64,000 nucleotides of DNA from Aquabacterium fontiphilum (GTDB lineage: Bacteria; Pseudomonadota; Gammaproteobacteria; Burkholderiales; Burkholderiaceae_C). The notes under the pieces were generated by a model. The model saw only the letters and a program-made list of their open reading frames with translations. It had not been told where the DNA came from and ran no database searches. Positions 33,883 to 42,838 of this stretch are shown here, piece by piece. A program made the position numbers and the translations under genes. Numbering within the stretch: position 1 is the stretch's first letter; each line of letters begins with the position of its first letter. The stretch covers positions 1 through 64,000 of the forward strand of contig NZ_JAAAPN010000008.1 of assembly GCF_009909205.1 (NCBI RefSeq), in the 5' to 3' direction.

Positions 33883-34860
33883 TCAGAACAGCGCCATGCT
33901 GAGCTTGCGGCGGTACTGCTCGATCACCGGGTCGGCCGGCGCGGTTTCCATCTTGCCGGCGATCTCGAGCTTGGGCTTGCCGTCTGCGGCCGCCGCGCCT
34001 GGCGCGGGCTTGCCGGCGGTCGGCTTGGGGGCGGGCTTGCCCATCACTTCCAGGATGGCGATGTAGGTCTTGCGCGCCAGCTCGTCGTTCCAGGTCTTGT
34101 CGCGCATGATGATCTCGAGCAGTTCGTCCATGGCCTGGGTGAACTCGCCTGCGGCGAAGAACAGTTGCGCCAGCGCGTAGCGGGCGGCGAAGTCACGCTT
34201 GTTGGCCGCGATGGCCTCGGCCAACTCAGCCGGCGAGCGACCGGCGCGTGCAGTGGCCAGCGCCTCGATGTAGCGGCCAAAGGCCACCACGCGCTGCTCC
34301 GGCACGGGGCCGCTGCCCCGGCTGGCGATGGGTGCGTAGATGGCCTGCGCTTCTTCCAGCGCGCCTTCTGCCAGCAGCAGCTTGATCAGGTCGTAGCGGG
34401 CTTCGTCGTTGCCTGGGTCCTTGGCCAGCGCGTCCTGCAGAAGGGCAAAGGCGGTGTTCGGGTCCCCCTCGGCCAGGGCCTGCTCGGCATCCACCGTCTC
34501 GGCCTCGGATGCCAGCTCGCCTTCGCCGGCCACATGCTGATCCAGGAAGCCGCGGATCTTGTCGGCCGGCAGGGCGCCCACAAAACCGTCGATGGGCTGG
34601 CCGCCCTTGAACAGCACGCAAAACGGGATCGAGCGCACGCCGAACATCTGCGAGAGCTGCTGCGCGATCTCGGGGTACTGATCGGCGTTGACCTTGGCCA
34701 GGATGAACCGGCCGGCGTACTCGGCCTCGAGCTGCTCGAGCACCGGGCCCAGGGCCTTGCAGGGGCCGCACCACTCGGCCCAGATGTCCAGCAGCACCGG
34801 CACCTGGGTGGAGGCAGCAATCAGGTCGGATTCGAAGTTTTCGTAAGTGATGTCGATCAT
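33883..34860 (-). CDS. cnoX: thioredoxin-domain co-chaperone (CnoX/YbbN type)
   Basis: This 325-residue protein has an N-terminal thioredoxin fold with active site WCGPC (residues 30-34) and cis-proline region RSIPFCVLF near residue 77. A helical TPR-like domain follows (about residues 120-275: AEGDPNTAFALLQDALAKDPGNDEAR... RYALAQLFFAAGEF). This is the CnoX/YbbN layout, and those proteins protect unfolded clients under oxidative stress. An Ala/Pro/Lys-rich stretch near residue 280-300 is unusual and linker-like. It diverges from purE. Confidence 0.9.
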   Translation of the reverse strand: MIDITYENFESDLIAASTQVPVLLDIWAEWCGPCKALGPVLEQLEAEYAGRFILAKVNADQYPEIAQQLSQMFGVRSIPFCVLFKGGQPIDGFVGALPADKIRGFLDQHVAGEGELASEAETVDAEQALAEGDPNTAFALLQDALAKDPGNDEARYDLIKLLLAEGALEEAQAIYAPIASRGSGPVPEQRVVAFGRYIEALATARAGRSPAELAEAIAANKRDFAARYALAQLFFAAGEFTQAMDELLEIIMRDKTWNDELARKTYIAILEVMGKPAPKPTAGKPAPGAAAADGKPKLEIAGKMETAPADPVIEQYRRKLSMALF

Positions 34861-34888
34861 GGTGGGCCGGGACTGCGGGGGCAGCGCC

Positions 34889-34894
34889 TAAAAT
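34889..34894 (+). promoter_or_regulatory. candidate -10 element for purE
   Basis: TAAAAT lies 29 bases before the purE start in the gap shared with the divergent cnoX gene. No clear -35. Tentative. Confidence 0.35.
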
Positions 34895-34923
34895 TCCGGG
34901 TTTGAAGCACCAAGGAGCATGCC

Positions 34924-35460
34924 GTGAGTGACACGACGGGCGGAAACAGGATGAAAGCGGGCGTGAAGGTCGGGGTCGTGATGGGTTCCAGCAGCGACTG
35001 GGACGTCATGCGCCATGCCGCTGACATTCTGACCGAGTTTGGCGTGCCCTTCGAGGCGCAGGTCGTCTCCGCCCACCGCATGCCCGACGACATGTTCCGT
35101 TACGCCGAGGCCGCCGCTGACCGCGGCCTGGTGGCCATCATCGCCGGCGCAGGCGGCGCCGCCCACCTGCCGGGCATGCTGGCGGCCAAGACCACGGTGC
35201 CGGTGTTGGGGGTGCCCGTGCCCTCGCGCCATTTGCAAGGGGTCGATTCACTGCACTCCATCGTGCAGATGCCCAAGGGCATCCCCGTGGCTACCTTCGC
35301 CATCGGCACGGCCGGCGCGGGCAACGCGGCGCTGTTTGCGGTTGCCATGCTGGCCGGCCAGGATCCGGCGCTGCGCGCCAAGCTGGACGCCTTCCGCGCC
35401 CGGCAGACCGAAGTCGCCCGCGCGATGACGAACGACCTGACCATGGAGCCCAAGGCCTGA
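34924..35460 (+). CDS. purE: N5-carboxyaminoimidazole ribonucleotide mutase
   Basis: This enzyme converts N5-CAIR to CAIR in purine synthesis. It has 178 residues with the class I PurE motifs [70 protein letters not shown] at 34924 has AAGGAG 6 bases upstream, which decides the start. purK follows 16 bases later. The residue after TFAIG reads TAGAGNAA, normal for class I. Confidence 0.97.
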   Translation: MSDTTGGNRMKAGVKVGVVMGSSSDWDVMRHAADILTEFGVPFEAQVVSAHRMPDDMFRYAEAAADRGLVAIIAGAGGAAHLPGMLAAKTTVPVLGVPVPSRHLQGVDSLHSIVQMPKGIPVATFAIGTAGAGNAALFAVAMLAGQDPALRAKLDAFRARQTEVARAMTNDLTMEPKA

Positions 35461-35476
35461 GGCCGGGTGCAGTGAC

Positions 35477-36670
35477 GTGAGCTCCAATCCTGACCAACGT
35501 GACGTGATCCTGCCTGGCGCCACCCTGGGCGTGATGGGCGGTGGGCAACTGGGCCGCATGTTCGTGCACGCCGCTCAAGCCATGGGCTATCGCACGGCCG
35601 TGCTCGATGCCGATCCGGACAGCCCCGCGGGCTGCGTGTCGCATGCCCACATCCGCACCGGCTACCTGGATGAAGCCGGCCTGGCCGAGCTGGCCCGCGT
35701 GAGTGCGGCCGTGACCACCGAGTTCGAGAACGTGCCGGCCGCCGCGCTCGAGCAGCTGGCCGCCAGCCGCCCCGTGGCGCCCGCGGGCAGTGCGGTGGCT
35801 GTCTGCCAGGACCGTGCCCGCGAAAAAGCCCACTTTGTGGGCTGCGGCGTGGATTGCGCGCCCCACGCCCTGATCGAGACACCGGCCCAGCTGGCCGCCG
35901 TCACCGACGAGCTGCTGCCCGGCATCCTCAAGACGGCCCGCCTGGGCTACGACGGCAAGGGCCAAATCCGCGTCAAGACGCGCGCCGAGCTGGAAGCGGC
36001 CTGGGCCGAGCTCCAGCACGTGGCTTGCGTGCTCGAGAAGATGCTGCCGCTGGCCTATGAGGTCAGCGTCATCGTGGCGCGCGGCCGCGACGGGCAGGTC
36101 GTGCATTTCCCGCTGCAGCAGAACCTGCACCGCGATGGCATCCTGGCCGTCACCCAGGTGCCGGCGCCCAATGTGACCGAGGCCGTGTCGCAACAGGCTT
36201 ACGAGGCCGCGCACCGGATTGCCGCGTCGCTCGATTACGTGGGTGTGCTGTGCGTCGAGTTCTTCGTGCTGACCGATGGCCGCATCGTGGCCAACGAGAT
36301 GGCCCCGCGCCCGCACAACAGCGGCCACCACACGATTGATGCGTGCGACGTGTCGCAGTTCGAGTTACAGGTGCGCGCCATGACCGGCCTGCCGCTGGTC
36401 GAGCCGGTGCTGCACAGCCCCTGCGTGATGCTCAACCTGCTGGGCGACCTGTGGTTCCCGCTCCAGGCTGGCGTGCGCGCCGCCGCGCAGCGTGAGCCGG
36501 ACTGGGCCGCCGTGCTGGCGCTGTCAGGCACGCACTTGCATCTGTACGGCAAGACCGAGGCCCGTGTGGGCCGCAAGATGGGCCACCTCACCATCACCGG
36601 CGCCACGCCTGCGGCCGCCCGAGAAACGGCGTTGAAGGCGGCCGCCATTCTGGGCATCTCGCCCTTTTGA
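35477..36670 (+). CDS. purK: 5-(carboxyamino)imidazole ribonucleotide synthase
   Basis: This ATP-grasp enzyme makes N5-CAIR from AIR, bicarbonate and ATP. It has 397 residues with [12 protein letters not shown] at the N terminus, TTEFENVPA near residue 79, [12 protein letters not shown] near residue 153, and the metal-binding [36 protein letters not shown] near residues 258-295. The start is GTG at 35477. It is paired with purE, as expected, and is followed by sua5. Confidence 0.97.
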   Translation: MSSNPDQRDVILPGATLGVMGGGQLGRMFVHAAQAMGYRTAVLDADPDSPAGCVSHAHIRTGYLDEAGLAELARVSAAVTTEFENVPAAALEQLAASRPVAPAGSAVAVCQDRAREKAHFVGCGVDCAPHALIETPAQLAAVTDELLPGILKTARLGYDGKGQIRVKTRAELEAAWAELQHVACVLEKMLPLAYEVSVIVARGRDGQVVHFPLQQNLHRDGILAVTQVPAPNVTEAVSQQAYEAAHRIAASLDYVGVLCVEFFVLTDGRIVANEMAPRPHNSGHHTIDACDVSQFELQVRAMTGLPLVEPVLHSPCVMLNLLGDLWFPLQAGVRAAAQREPDWAAVLALSGTHLHLYGKTEARVGRKMGHLTITGATPAAARETALKAAAILGISPF

Positions 36671-36690
36671 GGCCCCGGCCACCCGCTGAC

Positions 36691-37743
36691 ATGCGCCTGC
36701 TCGACCCCGCCACCCAAGCCGACGCCATCGAATTGGCTGCGCAGCGCCTCGCCGAAGGCGGGCTGCTGGCCCTGCCCACCGAGACCGTCTACGGCCTGGG
36801 TGCGAGGGCCGATGACGATGCGGCCGTGGCGCGCATTTTTGCCGCCAAGGGGCGCCCGGCCGATCACCCCTTGATCGTGCATGTGGCCAACCGCCACGCC
36901 GCGCTGCATTTCGTCTCGGCTTTCCCGCCGGTGGCGCAACGGCTGGTCGAGGCCTTCTGGCCCGGGCCGCTGACCGTCATCGTGCCGCGCGAGCCGACCA
37001 CGGCGGCCGCCGCAGCGGGCGGGCAGGACACCATCGGCCTGCGTTGCCCCAGCCACCCGGTGGCCTTGCGGCTGCTGGAAGCCTGCGCCGAACGCGGTGT
37101 CCTGGGCGTGGCCGCGCCGAGCGCCAACCGCTTCGGGCGCATCAGCCCCACCCGCTCGGCGCATGTGGTCGACGAGTTTGCGCAAGCTGGCCCGGGCCTC
37201 GATGAGGTCTGGGTGCTAGAAGGCGGCGTCTGCGACGTGGGCATCGAGTCCACCATCGTCGACTGCTCGCGCGGGCATCCGGTGCTGTTGCGCCCCGGTC
37301 GCCTGACGCTGGCTGAGATCGAGGCCGTTGCGGGTGAGCCCGTGCAATGGTCGCGCCCCGAGGCGCCCGACCCGGCCGCACCGCGTGCGTCGGGCACGCT
37401 GGTGGCCCATTACGCCCCGCGTGCCAAGGTGCGCCTGATGGGCGAAAGCGACCTCCACGAGGCGCTGGACGCGCTGGAGCCGCAACTGTCTGGCGCGCGC
37501 CAGCCGCAGGTTCAGTGGGTGGTGGCGGTGTACTCGCGCAGCCTGTGGGCCCATCGCGCGCCGCACCCCGGCGTGCTGCACCGCGCCATGCCGGGCGACG
37601 CCGCCACCGCGGCCCACGACCTGTTTGCCGACCTGCGCGAGATGGATGCCCACGGCGTGGGCGACATCTGGGTGGAGCTGCCGCCAGCCGATCCGGCGTG
37701 GGACGGCGTGCGCGACCGGCTGATGCGCGCGGCGGCGGCCTGA
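36691..37743 (+). CDS. sua5: threonylcarbamoyl-AMP synthase (Sua5/YwlC type)
   Basis: This enzyme makes threonylcarbamoyl-AMP for the t6A37 modification of ANN-decoding tRNAs. Its 350 residues include the YrdC domain (LPTETVYGLGARADD; IFAAKGRPADHPLIVHV; FWPGPLTVIVPR; AAPSANRFGRISPTRSAHV; ESTIVDCSRGHPVLLRPG) and the extra C-terminal Sua5 domain from about 235. ATG at 36691 is 20 bases after purK; a TTG start at 36667 inside the purK end is less likely. The partner protein TsaB is encoded about 3 kb downstream. Confidence 0.95.
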   Translation: MRLLDPATQADAIELAAQRLAEGGLLALPTETVYGLGARADDDAAVARIFAAKGRPADHPLIVHVANRHAALHFVSAFPPVAQRLVEAFWPGPLTVIVPREPTTAAAAAGGQDTIGLRCPSHPVALRLLEACAERGVLGVAAPSANRFGRISPTRSAHVVDEFAQAGPGLDEVWVLEGGVCDVGIESTIVDCSRGHPVLLRPGRLTLAEIEAVAGEPVQWSRPEAPDPAAPRASGTLVAHYAPRAKVRLMGESDLHEALDALEPQLSGARQPQVQWVVAVYSRSLWAHRAPHPGVLHRAMPGDAATAAHDLFADLREMDAHGVGDIWVELPPADPAWDGVRDRLMRAAAA

Positions 37744-37890
37744 GCGGGCTGGCGCTCGGCCTCGCATGCCTCGTGGGGCAGGGCATGGGGCTTGCGGACA
37801 GGGCGGGTGGCGACTCGTGGCAGACTCACGGGCTGGCAAGTCGGTCCATCGCGGCCGCTTGCGCGAGATTCGATCGACCCCGGAGCCCTC

Positions 37891-39129
37891 ATGCTGCCCT
37901 CTTTTCCTGCTGTTTCCCGCCTGACCCTGCGTCGACTGGGCCTGACCGCGCTGGCCGCGGCCACGCTGGCGCTCAGCGCCTGTGGCGGCGGCGACCGCGC
38001 CTCGGATTACCGACCGGATGCCATTTTGGTGTTCGGTGACGAGCACAGTGCGCTGACGACTTACGAGGTGGGGGCGCAGTCGCTGACTGGCGCCACCTGG
38101 GCGATCGATGGCGTGGTCGTCACCAACAGCCGCATCTGCGCGGCCGGTGCGGATTGCGCGGTCGAGGCCAACGCCTTGCCCGAGACGGTGACTTTCACGG
38201 CACCGGATACCCCGGACTGGACTTACGCCGCTCTGGGAGGGGCTGAGGCGCCTCGCTCTTTTGTGCTCACGCAGCTTGGTACGGCAGGTGCAGCAGGGGG
38301 GGGCGTCGCCCAAGGTGCTGCCGTACAGCGCCGGCTTGTATTGACCTACGCCTGCACCAGCAACAACTGGGTGCAGCGCGTGGCGCGTTCGTTCGGGCTG
38401 GGGTTCCGAGACGCGACAGGGTGTGAGACGGATGGCACTGGCGGGCAGAACTTTGCGTCGCCTGGTAAAAAGGGGCAGGATGTCATCACCGATCTCAACA
38501 GCCAGGCTGCGCTCATCAAGAAGGGCGTGCTGGTGACCGTGATGGTGGGGCAGCATGACATCCTGGAGCAGTACGCGCTCGTCATGGCCGCGGACCCTGC
38601 CAACCGGTCCGCCGTGTTGGGCAGCGCCAAGTCCGTTCTGGAAGCCCGCGGGCGGGCGTTGGCCGGAGCAGTGAAGGCGGTCACCGACAAGGGTGCGAAG
38701 GTCATTCTGGTCAAGACGCCCAACCTCAGCCGGTCACCGTTTGCGATCGCGGAGGATTCCCAGGCGATTCTGGATGAGCTCAGCACCGCTTTCAACGATG
38801 CGCTCTACATCAACCCGGAGATCAGTCGTCTGGGACGCATGATCGCCGGGGTGGACACGGACCGCATCGCCAAGATCACGACCAGTGATTCGGGGTACAT
38901 CAACGGCCAGGCGGCATGCGCGAGCAACCTGTTGTTCAACGCGGCCGTGGCCGCACCGCATCCCCTGATCAGCGACATCGACCAGCGGCCGCGCTATTGC
39001 CACGCCCTGACCCTCAGGAGTGGCGTGAATCCCAACCGGTATGTCTGGGCAACTGACCGCCATCTCGGTACGGGCGCGCACGAGTTCATCGGCTCGCTGG
39101 CCGTGAACCGGGCGTCTGATCAGTTCTGA
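37891..39129 (+). CDS. GDSL/SGNH-like lipoprotein with altered catalytic residues
   Basis: This 412-residue predicted lipoprotein has the lipobox LSAC with acylated Cys30. The fold pattern is GDSL-like: block I ILVFGDEHSAL, block III MVGQHDILEQ and block V ATDRHLGTGAHEFIG. The catalytic Asp and His of block V are kept, but block I has Glu where the nucleophilic Ser should be (GDE instead of GDS), and block III has His in place of Asn. It may be a non-hydrolytic relative or use another Ser. Several Cys pairs suggest periplasmic folding. It overlaps the convergent dacB gene by 10 bases at the 3' end. Confidence 0.68.
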   Translation: MLPSFPAVSRLTLRRLGLTALAAATLALSACGGGDRASDYRPDAILVFGDEHSALTTYEVGAQSLTGATWAIDGVVVTNSRICAAGADCAVEANALPETVTFTAPDTPDWTYAALGGAEAPRSFVLTQLGTAGAAGGGVAQGAAVQRRLVLTYACTSNNWVQRVARSFGLGFRDATGCETDGTGGQNFASPGKKGQDVITDLNSQAALIKKGVLVTVMVGQHDILEQYALVMAADPANRSAVLGSAKSVLEARGRALAGAVKAVTDKGAKVILVKTPNLSRSPFAIAEDSQAILDELSTAFNDALYINPEISRLGRMIAGVDTDRIAKITTSDSGYINGQAACASNLLFNAAVAAPHPLISDIDQRPRYCHALTLRSGVNPNRYVWATDRHLGTGAHEFIGSLAVNRASDQF

Positions 39130-40646
39130 CTGGCTGCGGCTTGCGCCGTCCGTGAGGGCGGTGCATCATTGCGAACCCACTCCAGCACGGCATTAAGCCA
39201 TGCCCGTGCTTGGCTGGCTTGCGGGTGGTCGACCACGGCCACGACCACATAACGTTGGCCTGACTGGCCCAGCACATAGCCCGCCACGCCCATCACGCCG
39301 TCCAGCGAGCCTGTCTTGATGTGGGCGTGGCCTGCCGCGCCTGTCCAGCGGCGCGTCGTTCCGTCCACGGAGGTGATCGGCAGCGAGGCCACGAAGTCGG
39401 GCATCTGGGGGCTGCGCCACAGACGCGCCAGCCAGGCGCCCAGGCAGCGGGCCGAGCTGCCCTCGGTGCGTGACAGGCCTGATCCGTTGTCCACGGCCAG
39501 GTTGCCCGCGTCACACTCGCCGCTGGGCAGCGCCCGTTGCACGGACTGCTCCAGATGGGCGCGTGCCGTGAACAGCGTGGTGCCGGGCTGCTGGGGAAGG
39601 GTCAACAGCAGCTGGCGAGCCATGACGTTGTTGCTGAACTTGTTGATGTCCCGCACGGTTTGCGCCAGCGGCGGCGAGGTCTGGCCGCGCCACACTGCCA
39701 CGTTGGCAGGCCAGACGCCCTCGCGCAGACGGCCGCGCCAGCTGCCGCCGAGTTGCTGCCAGGTGGCGCGCAGCAGCCGCTCGGCGTGGTCGCCGGGCCC
39801 ATCACCCTGCCACAACAGCGGCCAGGTCAGCTCGCCGCAGGCCGGCGACAGCGTGCCTTGCACGCGCACCTCCCACTCACGCAGTGGCGCGGTGGCGTCG
39901 CCCGCACGAGGGGGGCGCTCGGTGAGGGGCGCCACATGGAGTGTCAGCCCGGCGCGGCCTGCCTGGCAGGCCGTGCCTGCCGCGTTCAGACTCAGCCTGA
40001 GCCGAACGCCCGCCAGGGCGGGCTCGATGCTGCCTTCCCAGTCGCCGCTGGCGCCGGGCCTCAAGATCACCGTCGTCGCTTGCTGGTTCAGCAGCAGTGG
40101 ATCGGGCCCTGCGTTGTATGGGCGAAGCCCTTGACCGTCGAACGCCCCGGGATCGTGCTCGGGACGGACAAAGGCGGAGCGGTCCACCACGATGTCGCCA
40201 TCGATGTGGGTCAGGCCTGCCTGTCGCCACTGCGTCATCAGCCACTGGAGCCGCTCGATCACCAGGCCAGGGTCGCCGCCCGTGCGCAGATACAGCGGGC
40301 CGTTGAGCCGCCCGTCGGCCGTCAGCGCTGCACCAAGGCCTGTCTCGGCCCGCCAGGTGTAGGCGGGGCCCAGTTGCTGCAGTGCGGCGCCCGTCGTGAA
40401 CAGCTTCATCAACGACGCCATGCGCCGCAGCCGGTCCGCTTCATGCGCGACCCGTGGGGGGCCACCGTCTGCGGGCGCCACCCAGACCGAAACGGCGTCA
40501 ACCGGCACGCGGGCCTGTTGCAGGGGCTCGCGCCACGCCGCCGGCCAAGCCTGTGCGTGTGCGGCCAGGCCATGTGCGCCCAGCAGCAGCGCGCAAGTCA
40601 GCGCGGGCAGTCGGCAACGGGGGAGAGCGAAAGATGGGCGGCTCAC
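39120..40646 (-). CDS. dacB: D-alanyl-D-alanine carboxypeptidase/endopeptidase (PBP4, DacB)
   Basis: This periplasmic serine peptidase of the S13 family trims and cleaves peptidoglycan cross-links. It has 508 residues with a signal peptide ending near AHAQ (residue 32). Penicillin-binding motifs are SLMK (Ser78-Lys81), SNN in FSNNVMARQ, and KTG in HIKTGSLDG. The large insert between SLMK and SNN typical of PBP4 is present. GTG at 40646 is the apparent start; the ribosome binding site is poor. It diverges from tsaB. Confidence 0.93.
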   Translation of the reverse strand: MSRPSFALPRCRLPALTCALLLGAHGLAAHAQAWPAAWREPLQQARVPVDAVSVWVAPADGGPPRVAHEADRLRRMASLMKLFTTGAALQQLGPAYTWRAETGLGAALTADGRLNGPLYLRTGGDPGLVIERLQWLMTQWRQAGLTHIDGDIVVDRSAFVRPEHDPGAFDGQGLRPYNAGPDPLLLNQQATTVILRPGASGDWEGSIEPALAGVRLRLSLNAAGTACQAGRAGLTLHVAPLTERPPRAGDATAPLREWEVRVQGTLSPACGELTWPLLWQGDGPGDHAERLLRATWQQLGGSWRGRLREGVWPANVAVWRGQTSPPLAQTVRDINKFSNNVMARQLLLTLPQQPGTTLFTARAHLEQSVQRALPSGECDAGNLAVDNGSGLSRTEGSSARCLGAWLARLWRSPQMPDFVASLPITSVDGTTRRWTGAAGHAHIKTGSLDGVMGVAGYVLGQSGQRYVVVAVVDHPQASQARAWLNAVLEWVRNDAPPSRTAQAAASQN

Positions 40647-40707
40647 CTTCTCATCGTAAGCCAGTGCGGTGACGTCGACGACCCACTTGGCGTGCGTGGC
40701 CGGCGGC

Positions 40708-40713
40708 TACACT
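40708..40713 (+). promoter_or_regulatory. -10-like TACACT next to the tsaB start codon
   Basis: TACACT ends 7 bases before the ATG of tsaB. If it is a real -10, transcription would begin at or next to the start codon, giving a leaderless mRNA. Tentative. Confidence 0.25.
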
Positions 40714-40720
40714 CCCGGCC

Positions 40721-41494
40721 ATGTCTGTTGCGCCCCCGTCTGCACCACTGCTGGTCATTGACACCGCCACCGAGCAGCTTCACCTGGCCCTTGTGTCGGG
40801 TGCGGACTGCCTCGCGCAGACTCTGCCCGGCGGGGCGCAGGCTTCGGCCACGCTGCTGCCGGCGCTGGAGGCGCTGCTCGCACACGCGGGCTGCCGCTGG
40901 CAGGATGTGGCGGCCATCGCCTGCGGCGTGGGACCAGGCGCCTTCACCGGCCTGCGCACGGCCTGCGCGGTGGCGCAGGGGCTGGCGCTGGGCCTGGGCT
41001 GTCCGGCCATCCCCATTGACACCTTGATGGCTGTGGCCGAGGATGCGCGACAGCGCCGGGCCGCTGGCACGACGGCTGCTGACACGCTGGCCGATGGCAC
41101 GCTGGTGTGGGTGTTGCAGGATGCGCGCATGGGTGAGCTGTATGCCGCCTCTTACCGCTGGCAGGCCGGCGGTTGGCAGGCGGTGGATGCGCCCGCCTTG
41201 TGGCCCAAGGACGAGCCCGCCCGACGCTGGGCGGGGGCACCGGTTGGCAGCGTGGCCCTGGTGGGCAATGCCCTGGCCGTCTACGCAGAGGCGTGGGCGG
41301 CCTGGCTGCCCGCGCTGGGCGGGTGGCAAGACGCGGCCGCCCAGCCCGCGGGCGCCGCGCTGGCCGCGCTGGCCCGGCAGGCCTGGCTGTCCGGACAGGC
41401 CACGGACCCGGCTTTGCTGCTGCCGCGTTACGTGCGCGACAAGGTTGCCCAGACCACCGAAGAGCGCATGCAGGCGCGCCAGGCGGGGGGCTGA
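40721..41494 (+). CDS. tsaB: tRNA threonylcarbamoyladenosine biosynthesis protein TsaB
   Basis: This TsaD partner in t6A37 synthesis has 257 residues and the ASKHA-fold markers of TsaB: LLVIDTATEQLHLAL at the N terminus and IACGVGPGAFTGLRTACAVAQGLA near residue 66. Tryptophan- and proline-rich segments follow in the C-terminal half. It begins a tight operon with rimI and a family 4 UDG, a common arrangement in Burkholderiales. Confidence 0.94.
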   Translation: MSVAPPSAPLLVIDTATEQLHLALVSGADCLAQTLPGGAQASATLLPALEALLAHAGCRWQDVAAIACGVGPGAFTGLRTACAVAQGLALGLGCPAIPIDTLMAVAEDARQRRAAGTTAADTLADGTLVWVLQDARMGELYAASYRWQAGGWQAVDAPALWPKDEPARRWAGAPVGSVALVGNALAVYAEAWAAWLPALGGWQDAAAQPAGAALAALARQAWLSGQATDPALLLPRYVRDKVAQTTEERMQARQAGG

Positions 41495-41495
41495 C

Positions 41496-42005
41496 ATGGG
41501 CGCCGCTGCATCCGGGTTGCGCTGGGTCGACCGTCCCATGACCGACGCCGACATTGCCGAGGTGGTCGAGATGGAGCAGGGCGCCTGTGCGCACCCCATT
41601 CAGGCCTGGACGGCCGACAACTACCGCTCGTCGCTGCGCGCGGGCTACTGGGCCCGTGTGCGCTGCGAGCCCGAGGGGGGGCGCATCGTGGCCGTGTGCG
41701 TGGTGATGGACGGGGTGGACGAGGCCCACCTCCTGAATGTGGCGGTTCACCGCGACTGGCACGGTCGCGGTCTGGCGCGCGCGCTGCTGCAGATTCTGGC
41801 CGAGCGCTGCGCCGACCGGGCGGCCCAGCAGGTCTGGCTGGAGGTGCGTCCGAGCAATCAGCGCGCGCGCGCCTTGTACGAGCGCATGGGCTACGAGGCG
41901 GTGGGCATCCGCAAAGCCTACTATCCGGCGCCGCAGGGGCGCGAGGATGCGGTTGTCATGCGCCTGTGGCTTCGACCCGAGGAGAACACGCATGCGCTGG
42001 ACTGA
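41496..42005 (+). CDS. rimI: ribosomal-protein-alanine N-acetyltransferase RimI (GNAT)
   Basis: This 169-residue GNAT acetyltransferase has the acetyl-CoA motif HRDWHGRGLARALL near residue 85 and VRPSNQRARALYERMGYEAVGIRKAYY near residue 117, the RimI signature region. RimI acetylates the N terminus of ribosomal protein S18. ATG at 41496 follows the tsaB stop by one base and is preceded by a purine-rich AGGCGGGGG. The end overlaps the next gene by 14 bases. Confidence 0.92.
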   Translation: MGAAASGLRWVDRPMTDADIAEVVEMEQGACAHPIQAWTADNYRSSLRAGYWARVRCEPEGGRIVAVCVVMDGVDEAHLLNVAVHRDWHGRGLARALLQILAERCADRAAQQVWLEVRPSNQRARALYERMGYEAVGIRKAYYPAPQGREDAVVMRLWLRPEENTHALD

Positions 42006-42831
42006 GCGGCAGCAGGCGATGCTGCGCGAGATGGGTGTGGGCTTCTTCTGGCCCGACTCGCCCTCTGGCGAGGTGGCGGATGCCCCTGCGCCGGCTCAGG
42101 CCGTTTCGGCCAGTGCGATCACATCGACCTTGTCGGCCACCCCGCCAGCCACGCCGGCGGGCGCACCGCGTCCCACTGCGGCGAGGGCCCCCGCGCCGGT
42201 TGCGGCCGCCGTGGCGGTCGCCGAGGTGTTGCCCCAGCGGCCCGACGTGGCCGGGCTGGATTGGGTCGCCTTGCGCGAGGCCGTGCAGGCTTGCCGCGCC
42301 TGTGGGCTGTGCAGCCAGCGCCAGCAGGCCGTCTTCGGTGTGGGCCACCCGCAGGCCCAGTGGATGATCGTCGGCGAAGCACCCGGCGAGCAAGAAGACC
42401 GTCAGGGCGAGCCGTTCGTGGGGCGCGCGGGTCAGTTGCTCGACCGCATGCTGCACGCCGTCGGCTTGACCCGGCAGGATGCCGGTGCCGAGCAGCAGGT
42501 CTACATCGCCAACGTCATCAAGTGCCGCCCGCCGGCCAACCGCAACCCGCAGCCCGATGAAGTGGCCCAGTGTGCGCCTTACCTGGCGCGCCAGATGGCG
42601 CTGGTGCAACCGCGCATCGTGCTGGCCATGGGCCGCTTTGCGGCGCAGACCGTGCTGCGCACCGGTGATCCGATCGGGCGTCTGCGGGGGCGCGTGCACC
42701 GGCTCGACAGTGGCGTGCCGGTGGTGGTGACCTATCACCCGGCCTACCTGCTGCGCAACCCGGCCGACAAGGCCCTGGTGTGGGACGACCTCTGCCTGGC
42801 GCGCGAGGTGCTGGCTCAACAGTCAGCCTGA
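41992..42831 (+). CDS. uracil-DNA glycosylase, family 4 (iron-sulfur type)
   Basis: This enzyme removes uracil from DNA. It has 279 residues: a short N-terminal piece, an Ala/Pro-rich linker (about 30-85), then the catalytic domain. Presumed [4Fe-4S] ligands are C101, C104, C178 and C194. Family 4 motifs are GEAPGEQEDRQGEPFVGRAGQLLD (residues 128-151) and YHPAYLLRNP near residue 250. ATG at 41992 has GAGGAG 6 bases upstream inside the end of rimI, supporting coupled translation. Confidence 0.94.
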   Translation: MRWTERQQAMLREMGVGFFWPDSPSGEVADAPAPAQAVSASAITSTLSATPPATPAGAPRPTAARAPAPVAAAVAVAEVLPQRPDVAGLDWVALREAVQACRACGLCSQRQQAVFGVGHPQAQWMIVGEAPGEQEDRQGEPFVGRAGQLLDRMLHAVGLTRQDAGAEQQVYIANVIKCRPPANRNPQPDEVAQCAPYLARQMALVQPRIVLAMGRFAAQTVLRTGDPIGRLRGRVHRLDSGVPVVVTYHPAYLLRNPADKALVWDDLCLAREVLAQQSA

Positions 42832-42838
42832 TCGTACG

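Noticed and set aside
32889-33902. 337-codon plus-strand frame opposite the sulfurtransferase
   Set aside because: The minus-strand gene has both rhodanese domains and the CGSGVTA loop; the plus-strand product has no motif.
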